NCBI GenBank assembly: GCA_964349515.1
Contig: CAYGHG010000020.1
Span: 1 to 30,749, forward strand
DNA from: CAYGHG01 sp964349515
Lineage (GTDB): Bacteria > Oederibacteriota > PGYV01 > CAYGHG01
Reading direction: 5' to 3'
Length of the DNA: 30,749 nucleotides
Position 1 is the stretch's first letter. Each line of letters opens with the position of its first letter. Under the pieces are notes generated by a model that was not told where the DNA came from, made no database searches, and saw only the letters and a program-made list of their open reading frames with translations. Position numbers and translations under genes: made by a program. Shown here in pieces: positions 13,270-22,765 of the stretch.

Positions 13270-16200
13270 ATGAACGAATACAACAGGCCGGCGCAGGGGC
13301 TTTATGACCCTGCAAATGAGCGCGACAGCTGCGGGGTTGGTTTCATAGTAAATGTAAAGGGCGCGGCGTCAAATCAGACCGTAAAAGACGGAATAAGAAT
13401 ACTTGAGCGGATGACTCACAGGGGCGCAGTAGGCTCTGACCCGAAAACCGGGGACGGAGCGGGGATACTGCTCCAGATACCCCACGAATTTTTTGTGAAA
13501 GCTGCATCGGAAATAAAGATTAAATTACCTGCAAAGGGCGACTACGGCACAGGGCTGATGTTTTTACCGCAGGATGAAATGGACAGAAATGACGTAAAGG
13601 AAATTTTAAATAAAACCGCCGCCTCAAAAGGGCACGAAGTGCTGGGCTGGAGGCGGGTTCCTGCCGATGGCTCTGTCATAGGGCCGGTTGCAAAGGCCTC
13701 GATGCCCTGTTTTGAGCAGGTATTCATAAAAAGAAATGACTCGGTAAAAGCAGGCGATGAGTTTGAGCGCAGCCTTTACATAATAAGAAAGCAGGCTGAA
13801 AATGAAACCGCCGCGTCGTCAATAGGGCAAAAGGGGTATTTTTACGCGACAAACCTCTCTTCGCGCGTTTTTATTTACAAAGGCCTCATGATTCCCGAGG
13901 CGATCGCCGACTTTTTCACAGATTTAAAGGACCCGCTTGTCGCGAGCGCCATCTGCCTCGTGCACTCGCGCTACTCTACAAACACTTTCCCGACGTGGGA
14001 TCTTGCCCAGCCTTTCAGGTTTCTGGCGCACAACGGCGAAATCAACACTTTGAAAGGCAACATAAACTGGATGAAGGGCAGGCAGGGGCTTTTTAAAAGC
14101 GTTTTGTTCGGCGAAGAATCAAAACACCTGATACCCGTTATCCGCGACGAAAAGCAGAGCGACTCTGCCTCTCTTGACAATGCTTTTGAACTTCTGACGA
14201 TGGCCGGCAGGACAATGGCGCACTCAATGATGATGCTTGTGCCCGAAGCGTGGGAGCACAACAAACTCCTGCCAAACTCCATACGCAGCTTTTACAAATA
14301 CCACGCATGCTTCATGGAGCCGTGGGACGGCCCTGCGGCGCTTGCCTTTACCGACGGGTTGAGCGTGGGCGCGTGCCTTGACAGAAACGGTTTGAGGCCG
14401 GCGCGCTATATAGTGACTCATGATGATTTTGTTATCATGTCCTCCGAGGTCGGCGTCCTTGACGTTCATCCGTCAAACATCAAACAATCAGGGAGGCTTG
14501 AGCCCGGCAAGATATTTTTCATAGACACGCTCAAGGGCGAGATAATAACAGACACAGAGATAAAGGAATCCCTCGCGAGGCGGGCGCCTTACAGGCAGTG
14601 GCGCAAGGAACAGCTGATTTATCTTGAGGACCTGCCGCACGGAGAGGTCAAAGAGCAGCCTTATGACCTGACGGTACAGCTCAAAGTGTTCGGATACACG
14701 AGGGAGGACCTGAAAGACATCATAAAGCCCATGGCAAATGACGGAAAAGAATCAATAGGCTCGATGGGAAATGACACGCCGCTGGCCGTGCTTTCCAAAC
14801 GGCCCAAACTTCTTTTTAATTACTTTAAACAGCTCTTCGCGCAGGTTACAAACCCTGCCATAGACTCCGAGCGCGAGGACATAGTGATGAGCCTGCGCAG
14901 TTTCCTGGGCCCCAGAAAAAATCTTTTTGAAGAGACCGCGGGCCATACGCACAAAGTACAGTCCAGAGACCCTATTTTGTCAAACGAAGAACTCGCAAAA
15001 CTGAAAAACATTTCCGTAAACGGGTTCCGTTCAAAGACGATAACAATGCTCTATATGCCCGGCGGCGAGAACGCATTTGTAGCCGCGCTTGACAGGATAT
15101 GCGAAGAGGCTGTAAATGCGGTTAACGAAGGGTATTCGTTCATAATACTGAGCGACAGGGGTGTAACCGAAGAATACACTGCAGTACCTTCTCTTGTCGC
15201 GCTCGGCGCGGTGCATCAGGAGCTTGTGCGCAGGGGTTTGAGGACAAAGGCCGCGCTAATACTTGAAACAGGGGAGCCGCGGGAGGTGCACCATATGTGC
15301 GTGCTGTTTGGTTTCGGCGCGGGCGTCATAAACCCTTACCTTGCCTACGACGCCATTAAATACATGTGCGACAGCGGGGAATTAAACGTTCCCTATGAAA
15401 AGGCCGTGGTGAATTACCGCAAAGCCTGCCACAAAGGGATTAAAAAAGTCATGGCAAAGATGGGCATATCAACAATACAAAGCTACCGCGGGGCGCAGAT
15501 ATTTGAAGCGCTCGGCATTCACGAAGAGGTGATAGAGCGCTGTTTTACCGGAACCGCGTCGCGCATAGGCGGCGTGGGGTTCAAAGAAATCGCGCAGGAA
15601 GTGGAGCTCACTCATTCGGAATCGTTTAAGAAAACAGGGGTATTTAACCCTCTTTTGCCCTCGGGCGGAATGCACCAGTGGAAAAAAGACGGCGAGTACC
15701 ACCAGTGGAACCCGGAAACAGTCGCCGCCTTGCAGGATGCCGTGAGAAATAATGACTACAAGAGGTTTAAAGAATTCGCAAAGATGATTGACAACCAGCT
15801 CGATAACCCGGCAACAATAAGAGGAATGCTGAAGTTTACGCGGGCGGATGCCGTGCCGGTAGATGAAGTCGAGCCGGTAGAGTCCATAGTAAAAAGATTT
15901 GTCATAGGCGCGATGAGCTTCGGCTCAATATCCGGGCCCGCCCATGAATCAATGGCTATTGCAATGAACAGGCTCGGCGGCAAGTCCAACACAGGCGAGG
16001 GCGGGGAAGACCCGGCGAGGTTTGTGCCGTACCCAAACGGCGACTCGGCGAGAAGCGCCATAAAACAGGTGGCTTCAGGCAGGTTCGGAGTAACCACAAA
16101 TTATCTTACAAATGCCGACGAGATACAGATAAAAGTCGCGCAGGGCGCAAAACCCGGCGAGGGAGGGCAGCTGCCCGGCCACAAGGTGAGCGAGATAATA

Positions 16201-17784
16201 GCGCGCACGCGCCATACAACACCGGGCGTTACATTGATATCTCCGCCGCCGCACCACGATATTTATTCCATTGAGGATTTAAAACAGCTCATATTTGACT
16301 TAAAGAACGCAAACCCCCGCGCGAGAATCAGTGTAAAACTCGTTTCTGAAGTGGGCGTAGGCACGGTCGCGGCGGGTGTCGCCAAAGCTCACGCTGACAT
16401 GATTCTGATTTCAGGCGGGGACGGCGGTACAGGCGCGTCACCGAGAACGTCAATAATCCACGCCGGCCTTCCCTGGGAGCTCGGGATTTCAGAAACGCAC
16501 CAGACGCTTGTGTTAAACGACCTTCGCGGAAGGGTGAGGCTCCAGACAGACGGACAGTTAAGAACGGGAAAAGATATCGCGGTTGCCGCCTGCCTCGGTG
16601 CGGAAGAATACGGGTTCGGCACTTCCGCGCTTATTACTTTGGGGTGTGTGATGCTCCGGCACTGCCATCTCAACAACTGCTCGCTCGGTGTTGCCACACA
16701 GGAAGACATTCTTCAGAAAAGATTTGCAGGCAGGCCCGAGTATCTGGTTAATTTTTTACGGTTTGTCGCGCAGGACCTCCGTGAGGTTATGGCTTCGCTC
16801 GGAATAAAAAAGATGGACGACCTGATAGGCAGGACAGACCTGCTGCAGACAAATACGGCGGCTCTGCCGTGGAAGGCTTCAAAAATTGATTTTTCAAAGA
16901 TTCTCTACAAGCCTAAAGTGGCTGAAACTGTCGCAAAACGCTGTGTAACCGCGCAGGACCACGAAATAGAAAAGGTGCTGGACAGAAACCTGATACTGCA
17001 GGCTCAGCAGGCACTGGAAAACAAATCACCTGTTACGATAGAGAGCGCCATATCAAACAGCGACCGTTCTACCGGCGCCATGCTCTCAGGCGAGGTGTGC
17101 AGGCACCACGGAAACGCCTATCTGCCTGACGACACAATCAAAGTCAGGTTTAAAGGCGTGGCGGGCCAGAGTTTCGGCGCGTTTCTTGCAAAGGGCATAA
17201 CATTTGAACTTGAAGGCCTGGCAAATGACTATGTGGGAAAAGGCATATCAGGCGGCAGGCTGGTCATAAGGCCTGATAAAGCTTCGCGCTACAATCCGGC
17301 TGATAACATAATAATCGGCAACACCACTTTCTACGGCGCCATCTCAGGCGAGGCTTTTATCGCGGGGCGGGCGGGAGAACGATTCTGTATCAGAAACTCG
17401 GGGCTGTACGGCGTTGTAGAAGGGACAGGCGACCACGGCTGCGAATATATGACCGGAGGCAGGGTGGTAATAATCGGCGAGACCGGCAGAAATTTCGCGG
17501 CAGGAATGTCGGGCGGCATTGCCTATGTTTTAAATGACGACGTAAACTTCAATGAAAAATGTAATACCGAGATGGTGGAGCTTACAACTGTTGACAAAGA
17601 GGATGAGAAGATAATTTACGACCTGCTCTCAAGCCACGTGAAATTTACCGGCAGCAAAAGGGCAAAGGAAATATTGTCCGATTTCACACAGTATCTCAGG
17701 CGGTTCATAAAAGTATTCCCGCTTGAATACAAGCAGGTGCTGCTCCAGAGAGCCATGACGCTGAATTCCAAGGAGGCGCAATAA
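13270..17784 (+). CDS. gltB: Glutamate synthase, large subunit
   Basis: The 1504-residue protein is full length for the alpha subunit of NADPH-GOGAT, which moves the amide of glutamine to 2-oxoglutarate and yields two glutamates. The class II amidotransferase domain begins at Cys21 (RDSCGVGF), which implies removal of a 20-residue propeptide to free the nucleophile. Then come the central domain, the FMN-binding synthase domain (with PGEGGQLPGHKV and the GGDGGTGAS loop) and the C-terminal beta-helix (GDHGCEYMTGG). The 3Fe-4S cysteines are Cys1126, Cys1132 and Cys1137. gltD overlaps by one base, so the two subunits are co-made. ATG is preceded by GAGG. Confidence 0.98.
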   Translation: MNEYNRPAQGLYDPANERDSCGVGFIVNVKGAASNQTVKDGIRILERMTHRGAVGSDPKTGDGAGILLQIPHEFFVKAASEIKIKLPAKGDYGTGLMFLPQDEMDRNDVKEILNKTAASKGHEVLGWRRVPADGSVIGPVAKASMPCFEQVFIKRNDSVKAGDEFERSLYIIRKQAENETAASSIGQKGYFYATNLSSRVFIYKGLMIPEAIADFFTDLKDPLVASAICLVHSRYSTNTFPTWDLAQPFRFLAHNGEINTLKGNINWMKGRQGLFKSVLFGEESKHLIPVIRDEKQSDSASLDNAFELLTMAGRTMAHSMMMLVPEAWEHNKLLPNSIRSFYKYHACFMEPWDGPAALAFTDGLSVGACLDRNGLRPARYIVTHDDFVIMSSEVGVLDVHPSNIKQSGRLEPGKIFFIDTLKGEIITDTEIKESLARRAPYRQWRKEQLIYLEDLPHGEVKEQPYDLTVQLKVFGYTREDLKDIIKPMANDGKESIGSMGNDTPLAVLSKRPKLLFNYFKQLFAQVTNPAIDSEREDIVMSLRSFLGPRKNLFEETAGHTHKVQSRDPILSNEELAKLKNISVNGFRSKTITMLYMPGGENAFVAALDRICEEAVNAVNEGYSFIILSDRGVTEEYTAVPSLVALGAVHQELVRRGLRTKAALILETGEPREVHHMCVLFGFGAGVINPYLAYDAIKYMCDSGELNVPYEKAVVNYRKACHKGIKKVMAKMGISTIQSYRGAQIFEALGIHEEVIERCFTGTASRIGGVGFKEIAQEVELTHSESFKKTGVFNPLLPSGGMHQWKKDGEYHQWNPETVAALQDAVRNNDYKRFKEFAKMIDNQLDNPATIRGMLKFTRADAVPVDEVEPVESIVKRFVIGAMSFGSISGPAHESMAIAMNRLGGKSNTGEGGEDPARFVPYPNGDSARSAIKQVASGRFGVTTNYLTNADEIQIKVAQGAKPGEGGQLPGHKVSEIIARTRHTTPGVTLISPPPHHDIYSIEDLKQLIFDLKNANPRARISVKLVSEVGVGTVAAGVAKAHADMILISGGDGGTGASPRTSIIHAGLPWELGISETHQTLVLNDLRGRVRLQTDGQLRTGKDIAVAACLGAEEYGFGTSALITLGCVMLRHCHLNNCSLGVATQEDILQKRFAGRPEYLVNFLRFVAQDLREVMASLGIKKMDDLIGRTDLLQTNTAALPWKASKIDFSKILYKPKVAETVAKRCVTAQDHEIEKVLDRNLILQAQQALENKSPVTIESAISNSDRSTGAMLSGEVCRHHGNAYLPDDTIKVRFKGVAGQSFGAFLAKGITFELEGLANDYVGKGISGGRLVIRPDKASRYNPADNIIIGNTTFYGAISGEAFIAGRAGERFCIRNSGLYGVVEGTGDHGCEYMTGGRVVIIGETGRNFAAGMSGGIAYVLNDDVNFNEKCNTEMVELTTVDKEDEKIIYDLLSSHVKFTGSKRAKEILSDFTQYLRRFIKVFPLEYKQVLLQRAMTLNSKEAQ

Positions 17785-19211
17785 TGGGCAACCCGCACGG
17801 TTTTTTAAAGATAAAAAGAGAAACATCCAAATACAGGCCTGTCTGCGAGAGGGTAAAGGATTACGCGGAGGTAACTGTCCTGCGCGACGAAGAAAAAGTC
17901 AGCGAGCAGGCTTCGCGCTGCATGGACTGCTCAACTGACTTCTGCAACTGGGGCTGCCCGCTCGGCAACTACATACCGGAGTGGAATGACCACGCCTACA
18001 GAAACAGATGGGAGGGCGCCTACAGGCTCCTCGCGGCGACGAATATACTTCCCGAGGTAACCGGCAGGGTATGCCCCGCGCCGTGCGAGTATTCGTGCGT
18101 TCTCGGAATAAACGACCACCCTGTAACGATAAGGGAAAACGAAGCGTCAATTATTGAAAAGGCTTTTAAAGAAGGTTATGTAAAGGCTAAAAAGGGAATA
18201 AAAAGAAGCGGGAAAAAAGTGGCTGTAATAGGCTCCGGGCCGGCGGGGATATCAGCCGCGGCGTTTTTAAACTATGCGGGCCACGCTGTTACCGTGTTTG
18301 AAAAAGATGACCGTTTGGGCGGTTTTATGCGCTACGGGATTCCTGATTTCAAACTTGAAAAAGCGGTGCTTGACCGCAGAATAGCTGTATTGAAAGACGA
18401 GGGGGTGTCATTTAAAACAGGTGTAAACGCCGGCATTGACGTCCACGCCTCTGAAATGCTCGCGGATTATGACGCGATATGCGTCGCTACAGGCTGCAGA
18501 GTGCCCCGTGATTTGCAGGCAAAAGGCCGCAGGCTTTCCGGGATATACCAGGCTGTTGACTATCTTGAGCAGTCAAACAGGCGTGTTGCAGGCGATGGCA
18601 TAAACGGTGAAGTCATAGATGCAAAAGACAAAAAGGTTGTCGTAATAGGCGGAGGCGACACGGGCGCCGACTGCGTGGGAACCGCCAACAGGCAGGGGGC
18701 AAAATGCGTCGTGCAGATAGAGGTGCTTCCCGAACCGCCAAAAGAGAGGCCGTCTGACCAGCCGTGGCCCAGGTACCCCTTTATTTTCAAAACATCCACA
18801 AGCCATGAAGAGGGAGCGGAGAGAAAATGGGCCGTGCTGACAAAAGAATTTTCCGGCGAAAACGGAGCGGTCAAAAAAATCGCCTGTTGTCAGGTGGAGT
18901 TTGTAAAAGAAGAGGGAAATCCAAGGCCTGTCATGAAAGAAATAGAGGGCAGCGATTTTGAGATAGAAGCCGATATGGTGGTGCTTGCAATGGGCTTTAC
19001 CAACCCGGTTAAAGAAGGGCTCCTGAAGCTTTTAGGAGTGGCTTTTGACCAGAGGGGTATGGTGGTCAGAGACCCTGCGACAGGCAGGACATCAGTTCCA
19101 AAAGTTTACGCTGCGGGCGATGTGTCACGGGGCCCTTCTTTAATAGTATGGGCGCTCGCAGAGGGAAAAATGACCGCGGAAGGGATAGATGCGTTTTTGA
19201 GTAAGCCCTGA
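17784..19211 (+). CDS. gltD: Glutamate synthase, small subunit
   Basis: This 475-residue beta subunit passes electrons from NADPH through FAD and iron-sulfur clusters to GltB. N-terminal cluster cysteines are Cys46, 49, 54 and 58 (CMDCSTDFCNWGC) and Cys97, 101 and 105 (CPAPCEYSC). The FAD-binding GSGPAG is at 150-155 and the NADPH-binding GGGDTG at 289-294. The closing AAGDVSRGPSLIVWA is the usual FAD site. The ATG shares one base with the gltB TAA and has AGGAGG within the gltB end. Adjacent gltB confirms it is the GOGAT subunit and not a lone NADPH oxidoreductase paralogue. Confidence 0.98.
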   Translation: MGNPHGFLKIKRETSKYRPVCERVKDYAEVTVLRDEEKVSEQASRCMDCSTDFCNWGCPLGNYIPEWNDHAYRNRWEGAYRLLAATNILPEVTGRVCPAPCEYSCVLGINDHPVTIRENEASIIEKAFKEGYVKAKKGIKRSGKKVAVIGSGPAGISAAAFLNYAGHAVTVFEKDDRLGGFMRYGIPDFKLEKAVLDRRIAVLKDEGVSFKTGVNAGIDVHASEMLADYDAICVATGCRVPRDLQAKGRRLSGIYQAVDYLEQSNRRVAGDGINGEVIDAKDKKVVVIGGGDTGADCVGTANRQGAKCVVQIEVLPEPPKERPSDQPWPRYPFIFKTSTSHEEGAERKWAVLTKEFSGENGAVKKIACCQVEFVKEEGNPRPVMKEIEGSDFEIEADMVVLAMGFTNPVKEGLLKLLGVAFDQRGMVVRDPATGRTSVPKVYAAGDVSRGPSLIVWALAEGKMTAEGIDAFLSKP

Positions 19212-19239
19212 ATAATATCAGACACTGTTATGTACGGCA

Positions 19240-19283
19240 TATAACACAAAAGCCGCCTTTGAAAAGGCGGCTTTTGTGTTATA
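19240..19283 (+). terminator. gltBD terminator (21-bp perfect stem)
   Basis: Arms 19240-19260 and 19263-19283 are perfect complements over 21 bp with a 2-nt centre. The core is AAAAGCCGCCTTT / AAAGGCGGCTTTT, followed by TATTTT. It is symmetrical, so works in both directions. The right arm ends in TATAAT (19280-19285), with TTTGAA 16 bp before it, which may be the promoter of the barrel gene. Confidence 0.9.
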
Positions 19284-19309
19284 ATATTTTAAAATCACGA
19301 GGAGGTTTT

Positions 19310-20404
19310 ATGAAGCTAATATCTCTCGTATTATCATTTTTAGCTTTTACCTGCTTTGTTTTTGCCTCTGAAACAGATGCTGTTTCATCCACAAAAAACG
19401 GCACGGCTGACTCAAACTTCTTTGTCATCGTACCCATACCGCTTTACAGCCCCGAGACAGGGTGGGCATTGAACATAAACTCCGCTTATCTATACAGAAC
19501 AGAGCCGGAGGACAAAGATACCACGCCTTCAATCATACAGGTAAGCCTTGTATATTCCGAAAAAAATCAGACAGATGATTATCTTGAGATAAACCATTAC
19601 TTAAAAGGCAACGAATACATATTTAAAGGCATACTTCAGTATAAAAAATACCCCGACAGTTTTTTTGGAACCGGCAACTATACACTGCCGGGCGATTCGG
19701 AAAAATACACTATTGAATATGAATATTTTATGGCTGAGTCTTATAAGAAGATAGTGCCCGGTTTTTATGCGGGGTTAAGGTATGTTTTTCAAAATAATGC
19801 CCTGCTTGAAGTAGAGCCGTCAGGGCTGCTCGCACAGGCGCCCGGCAGACGAGGCCTGCGACAGTCAGGCGCCGGCCTTCTGTTAAAATGGGACACACGT
19901 GACTATGTTTATTATGCAACAGACGGCGCCCTGCACCAGGTTTCTTTTCTTTCTTTCGGGCCGGGCATAGGCTCGCAGAATATTTTTAATAAATTTGAGG
20001 CTGATTTCAGGTGGTTTTTTCCGGCTTTTGAGGGGCAGAGCGGGTCTGTTCACGCTTACGCGGCTTTGTCCGGCGGGGATGTGCCGTTTTTCTTTATGCC
20101 TTTTATAGGCGGGGATAAAATGCTTCGCGGTTATTTCAAGGGCAGGTTCAGGGATAAAAACATGATTGCGCTGCAGGCAGAGTATCACTTTCATTTATCA
20201 GAGCTTTTTATAATTACCATTCACGCGGCAACAGGAGAGGTAATGAAAGAGGTAACAGATTTTTCGACATCGGGACTGAAGTTCTCCGCAGGCGCCGGCC
20301 TGCGATTTGTACTTGAGCCAAAAGACAGGCTGACAGCAAGGCTTGATTTGGGGTTTACGCCTGACTCAATGGGGGTGTATTTGATGGCGGGGGAAGCGTA
20401 TTGA
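19310..20404 (+). CDS. Short Omp85/BamA-like outer membrane beta-barrel
   Basis: I start at ATG 19310, after GAGGAGG, since this gives a clean signal peptide (MKLISLVLSFLAFTCFVFA). The mature part of the 364-residue protein consists of alternating amphipathic strands ending in an aromatic residue (GVYLMAGEAY), typical of outer membrane barrels. IGGDKMLRGYFKGRFRDKN matches the conserved loop-6 (V/I)RG(F/Y) signature of the Omp85 superfamily, and the opening PETGWALNINSAYLY is typical of the group. No POTRA domain is present, so this is a barrel-only member rather than BamA. Role unknown; surface transport or lipid-related functions have been suggested for relatives. It points to a didermic cell. 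Confidence 0.82.
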   Translation: MKLISLVLSFLAFTCFVFASETDAVSSTKNGTADSNFFVIVPIPLYSPETGWALNINSAYLYRTEPEDKDTTPSIIQVSLVYSEKNQTDDYLEINHYLKGNEYIFKGILQYKKYPDSFFGTGNYTLPGDSEKYTIEYEYFMAESYKKIVPGFYAGLRYVFQNNALLEVEPSGLLAQAPGRRGLRQSGAGLLLKWDTRDYVYYATDGALHQVSFLSFGPGIGSQNIFNKFEADFRWFFPAFEGQSGSVHAYAALSGGDVPFFFMPFIGGDKMLRGYFKGRFRDKNMIALQAEYHFHLSELFIITIHAATGEVMKEVTDFSTSGLKFSAGAGLRFVLEPKDRLTARLDLGFTPDSMGVYLMAGEAY

Positions 20405-20412
20405 GGACGGAG

Positions 20413-20806
20413 GGCTGGGAACTACGGCAGCATCGAAGCATCGCTGGGACGCTTGACTACGGCAGCATCGAAGCATCGCTGGGACGCTGGACGCTGGACT
20501 ACGGCAGCATCGCTGGGACGCTNNNNNNNNNNNNNNNNNNNNNNNNNNNNNNNNNNNNNNNNNNNNNNNNNNNNNNNNNNNNNNNNNNNNNNNNNNNNNN
20601 NNNNNNNNNNNNNNNNNNNNNNTCGAAGCATCGCTGGGACGCTGGACGCTGGACTACGGCAGCATCGCTGGGACGCTTGACTACGGCAGCATCGAAGCAT
20701 CGCTGGGACACTGGACGCTGGACTACGGCAGCATCGCTGGGACGCTGGACTACGGCAGCATCGCTGGGACGCTGGACGCTGGACTACGACAGCATCGCTG
20801 GACGCT
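20413..20806. repeat. ACTACGGCAGCATCGCTGGGACGCT repeat array
   Basis: At least ten visible copies of a 25-45 bp unit are built from ACTACGGCAGCATCG, AAGCATCG and CTGGGACGCTGGACG. The array begins about 9 bp after the barrel gene stop and ends before the promoter of the next gene. A 100-N gap lies inside. The units are contiguous, with no unique spacers, so it is not a CRISPR. Same family as 11530-11680. Confidence 0.88.
20523..20622. other. Assembly gap (100 N)
   Basis: A run of exactly 100 N inside the tandem repeat array. True copy number and length of the array are therefore unknown. Confidence 0.99.
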
Positions 20807-20836
20807 TCTTCATTACAAGACCACCCCATATTTGTG

Positions 20837-20864
20837 TTGATTTTTTGTTAGTTTTTTATATAAT
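20837..20864 (+). promoter_or_regulatory. Promoter of the LRR lipoprotein gene
   Basis: TTGATT (20837-20842) and TATAAT (20859-20864) have a 16-bp spacer, 26 bp before the ATG. The perfect -10 and tight distance make it likely. Confidence 0.65.
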
Positions 20865-20889
20865 TACTTAACAAAAAAAAGGAGGCTAC

Positions 20890-21681
20890 ATGAAAAAGTT
20901 ATTTACAGCTTTTGTTTTAGTTGTTTTAGTTTTTGCGGCAGGATGTTCGGTTATTAAGAACCCTTCTTCGGGGGATGCTGTTGTGATTTTTACAAATTCA
21001 GAAGTTGAAAATCTTGTAAGAGACTATCTTGGGATTCATTCAGGGGATATACTTACGAGCGACATTGAAAATATTACATACATTTATTCTGAGGATTATC
21101 AGGGAAGCCTTGAGGGCATAGAAATACTGCGAAATCTTACAGAAGTTCGTTTATGCTATGATTCGGATATCAGGGATGTCACTCCTCTTAGCAAACTGAG
21201 AAAACTGCGTTCTATAACACTAAATAGAAACACCAATCTGGAAAATCTTGATTCTCTTGCCGGGCTTCCTTTTTTAGAGTATCTTTCGCTAAAGCGCTGC
21301 GGGCTTACTTCGGTGCAGTTTCTGCGGAAATTTAAGGGACTCAAGCAACTGTATATTAACGATAATGACATTAAATCACTTGACGGCATAGAGGGGGTTA
21401 CAAGCCTTGAAGAACTGTACATTGGCAGGAATCAAATTTCAAGCCTTGCCCCGCTGGCAAACTTATCCAGGCTTAATCAGCTGCGTGCTGGAAACAATAA
21501 CATTTCCGGAGTGTCGGTGCTTTTAGGCATCAGCGGTTTCAAGTCAGGCGATGGCAAGTCAAGCGGGTATATATGCCTTTACTCTAACCCTTTGTCTGAT
21601 GATGACCTCAATAAAACCATACCGAGGCTTGAAAGAGCCGGCGTAAACGTCGGCTATGACAGCGGAGGACTGCCTTTTTAA
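20890..21681 (+). CDS. Leucine-rich-repeat lipoprotein
   Basis: The 263-residue protein has a lipoprotein signal (MKKLFTAFVLVVLVFAAGC, lipidated Cys19). It has about six 22-residue leucine-rich repeats from residue ~75 to ~215, of the internalin-like type (for example LKQLYINDNDIKSLDGIEGV and LEELYIGRNQISSLAPLANL). A short cap region follows with the sequence YICLYSNPLSDDDLN. The N-terminal part (NSEVENLVRDYLGIHSGDI) resembles the cap domain found before such repeats. It is probably anchored in the envelope and binds other proteins. Partner unknown. The gene is A/T-richer than its neighbours and has its own promoter and terminator, so it is monocistronic. ATG follows AGGAGG. Confidence 0.85.
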   Translation: MKKLFTAFVLVVLVFAAGCSVIKNPSSGDAVVIFTNSEVENLVRDYLGIHSGDILTSDIENITYIYSEDYQGSLEGIEILRNLTEVRLCYDSDIRDVTPLSKLRKLRSITLNRNTNLENLDSLAGLPFLEYLSLKRCGLTSVQFLRKFKGLKQLYINDNDIKSLDGIEGVTSLEELYIGRNQISSLAPLANLSRLNQLRAGNNNISGVSVLLGISGFKSGDGKSSGYICLYSNPLSDDDLNKTIPRLERAGVNVGYDSGGLPF

Positions 21682-21697
21682 TTAATGATATATAAGA

Positions 21698-21760
21698 AGA
21701 GGCGCAGCCGGATATTCTGATATCCGAATGCGCTATATCCGAATGCGCCTCTTTTTTTAT
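21698..21760 (+). terminator. Branched terminator after the LRR gene
   Basis: Outer arms AGAGGCGCA / TGCGCCTCT (21698-21706 and 21744-21752) are followed by a run of T. Inside, CGGATAT pairs with ATATCCG. The segment TATCCGAATGCGC occurs twice in tandem within the right part, so a repeat duplication enlarged the stem. Confidence 0.8.
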
Positions 21761-21770
21761 TGTTTAAAAC

Positions 21771-21800
21771 TTGCAGATGTAGTAAAATCTCTTTTAATAT
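21771..21800 (+). promoter_or_regulatory. Possible promoter of the pfkB-like operon
   Basis: TTGCAG (21771-21776) and TAATAT (21795-21800) have an 18-bp spacer. The start would lie about 35 bp before the ATG at 21842. Moderate match only. Confidence 0.4.
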
Positions 21801-21841
21801 AAGTATATTTTTATGCCTTCACGGGCAGAAACGGAGTTAAT

Positions 21842-22744
21842 ATGTCCCTGGTCATCGTCGGCTCAGTGGCTTTTGATACTATTGAGACGCCTGAAGCAAA
21901 GCGTGAAAGAGTAATAGGCGGCGCATGTACTTATTCTGCCATTTCAGCCTCTTATTTTGTAAAGCCGTACATAGTCGGCGTAGTCGGCAGGGATTTTACT
22001 TCAAAACATTTTTCCATACTTCATAAAAAGAAAATAGACACGCGCGGGGTAAAACGAGAAGATGGCAAATCCTTCTTTTGGGCCGGAAAATACCATCAGG
22101 ATATGAATAACCGCGATACGCTGATAACCGAACTTAATGTATTTGAAAAATTTGACCCTGTGCTTCCGCCTGACTACACTCAGATGCCTTTTTTGTTTCT
22201 GGCGAATATTGACCCGCCGCTTCAGTTAAAGGTGTTGAAAGCCATGAAAAAACTGAAATTCAGCATGGTTGACACCATGAATCTCTGGATTGACATAAAA
22301 AGAAAAGAGCTTACGGAAGTTTTTAAAAACGTTGACTGTGTGGTGCTCAATGACGCCGAGATAAGAATGTACACCGGCAAAAGCAACCTCATAGAAGGCG
22401 CTAAAGCCATTCAGAAAACAGGCCCCAAATACGTAATCATAAAAAAAGGGGAGCACGGCGCGTCAATAGTCGGAAAAAAAGGGGAGTATTTTTCCTGCCC
22501 TTCATACCCCGTGGAAAAGCTCGTTGACCCGACGGGTGCGGGGGACTCTTTCGCGGGCGCTTTTATGGGGTATGCTGCGAAAACAGGCTCTGTCACTTTT
22601 CCGGTGCTGAAAAAAGCCCTTGTATGCGGAAGCGCGGCAGCCTCTTTTACAGTTGAAGGTTTCAGCATAGATAAAATTTACAAAGCCTCAGCCGCAAAAA
22701 TCATGGCAAGAACAGCTTCGATAAAAAAAATATCTTCTTTTTGA
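21842..22744 (+). CDS. PfkB-family carbohydrate/nucleoside kinase
   Basis: This 300-residue protein of the ribokinase superfamily phosphorylates a sugar or nucleoside with ATP. The N-terminal signature is IVGSVAFDT with GGACTYSAIS (the substrate glycines). The C-terminal signature is DPTGAGDSFAGAF, with the anion-hole GAGD at 232-235 and catalytic base Asp235. IIKKGEHGA is the usual strand before it. The insert forming the lid is normal in size. The substrate is not readable; similar proteins are often annotated simply as sugar kinases. ATG is preceded by GGAG. The aminotransferase gene follows after 21 bp, so an operon is likely. Confidence 0.9.
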   Translation: MSLVIVGSVAFDTIETPEAKRERVIGGACTYSAISASYFVKPYIVGVVGRDFTSKHFSILHKKKIDTRGVKREDGKSFFWAGKYHQDMNNRDTLITELNVFEKFDPVLPPDYTQMPFLFLANIDPPLQLKVLKAMKKLKFSMVDTMNLWIDIKRKELTEVFKNVDCVVLNDAEIRMYTGKSNLIEGAKAIQKTGPKYVIIKKGEHGASIVGKKGEYFSCPSYPVEKLVDPTGAGDSFAGAFMGYAAKTGSVTFPVLKKALVCGSAAASFTVEGFSIDKIYKASAAKIMARTASIKKISSF

Positions 22745-22765
22745 TAATACAAACGGAGGTTTTAG

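Noticed and set aside
20413..20806. CRISPR array
   Set aside because: The repeats are contiguous and variable in length, without unique spacers, and there are no cas genes in the window.
20401..20871. Frames through the repeat array and the N gap
   Set aside because: They translate repeats and gap bases. The peptides are periodic and lack a plausible ribosome binding site.
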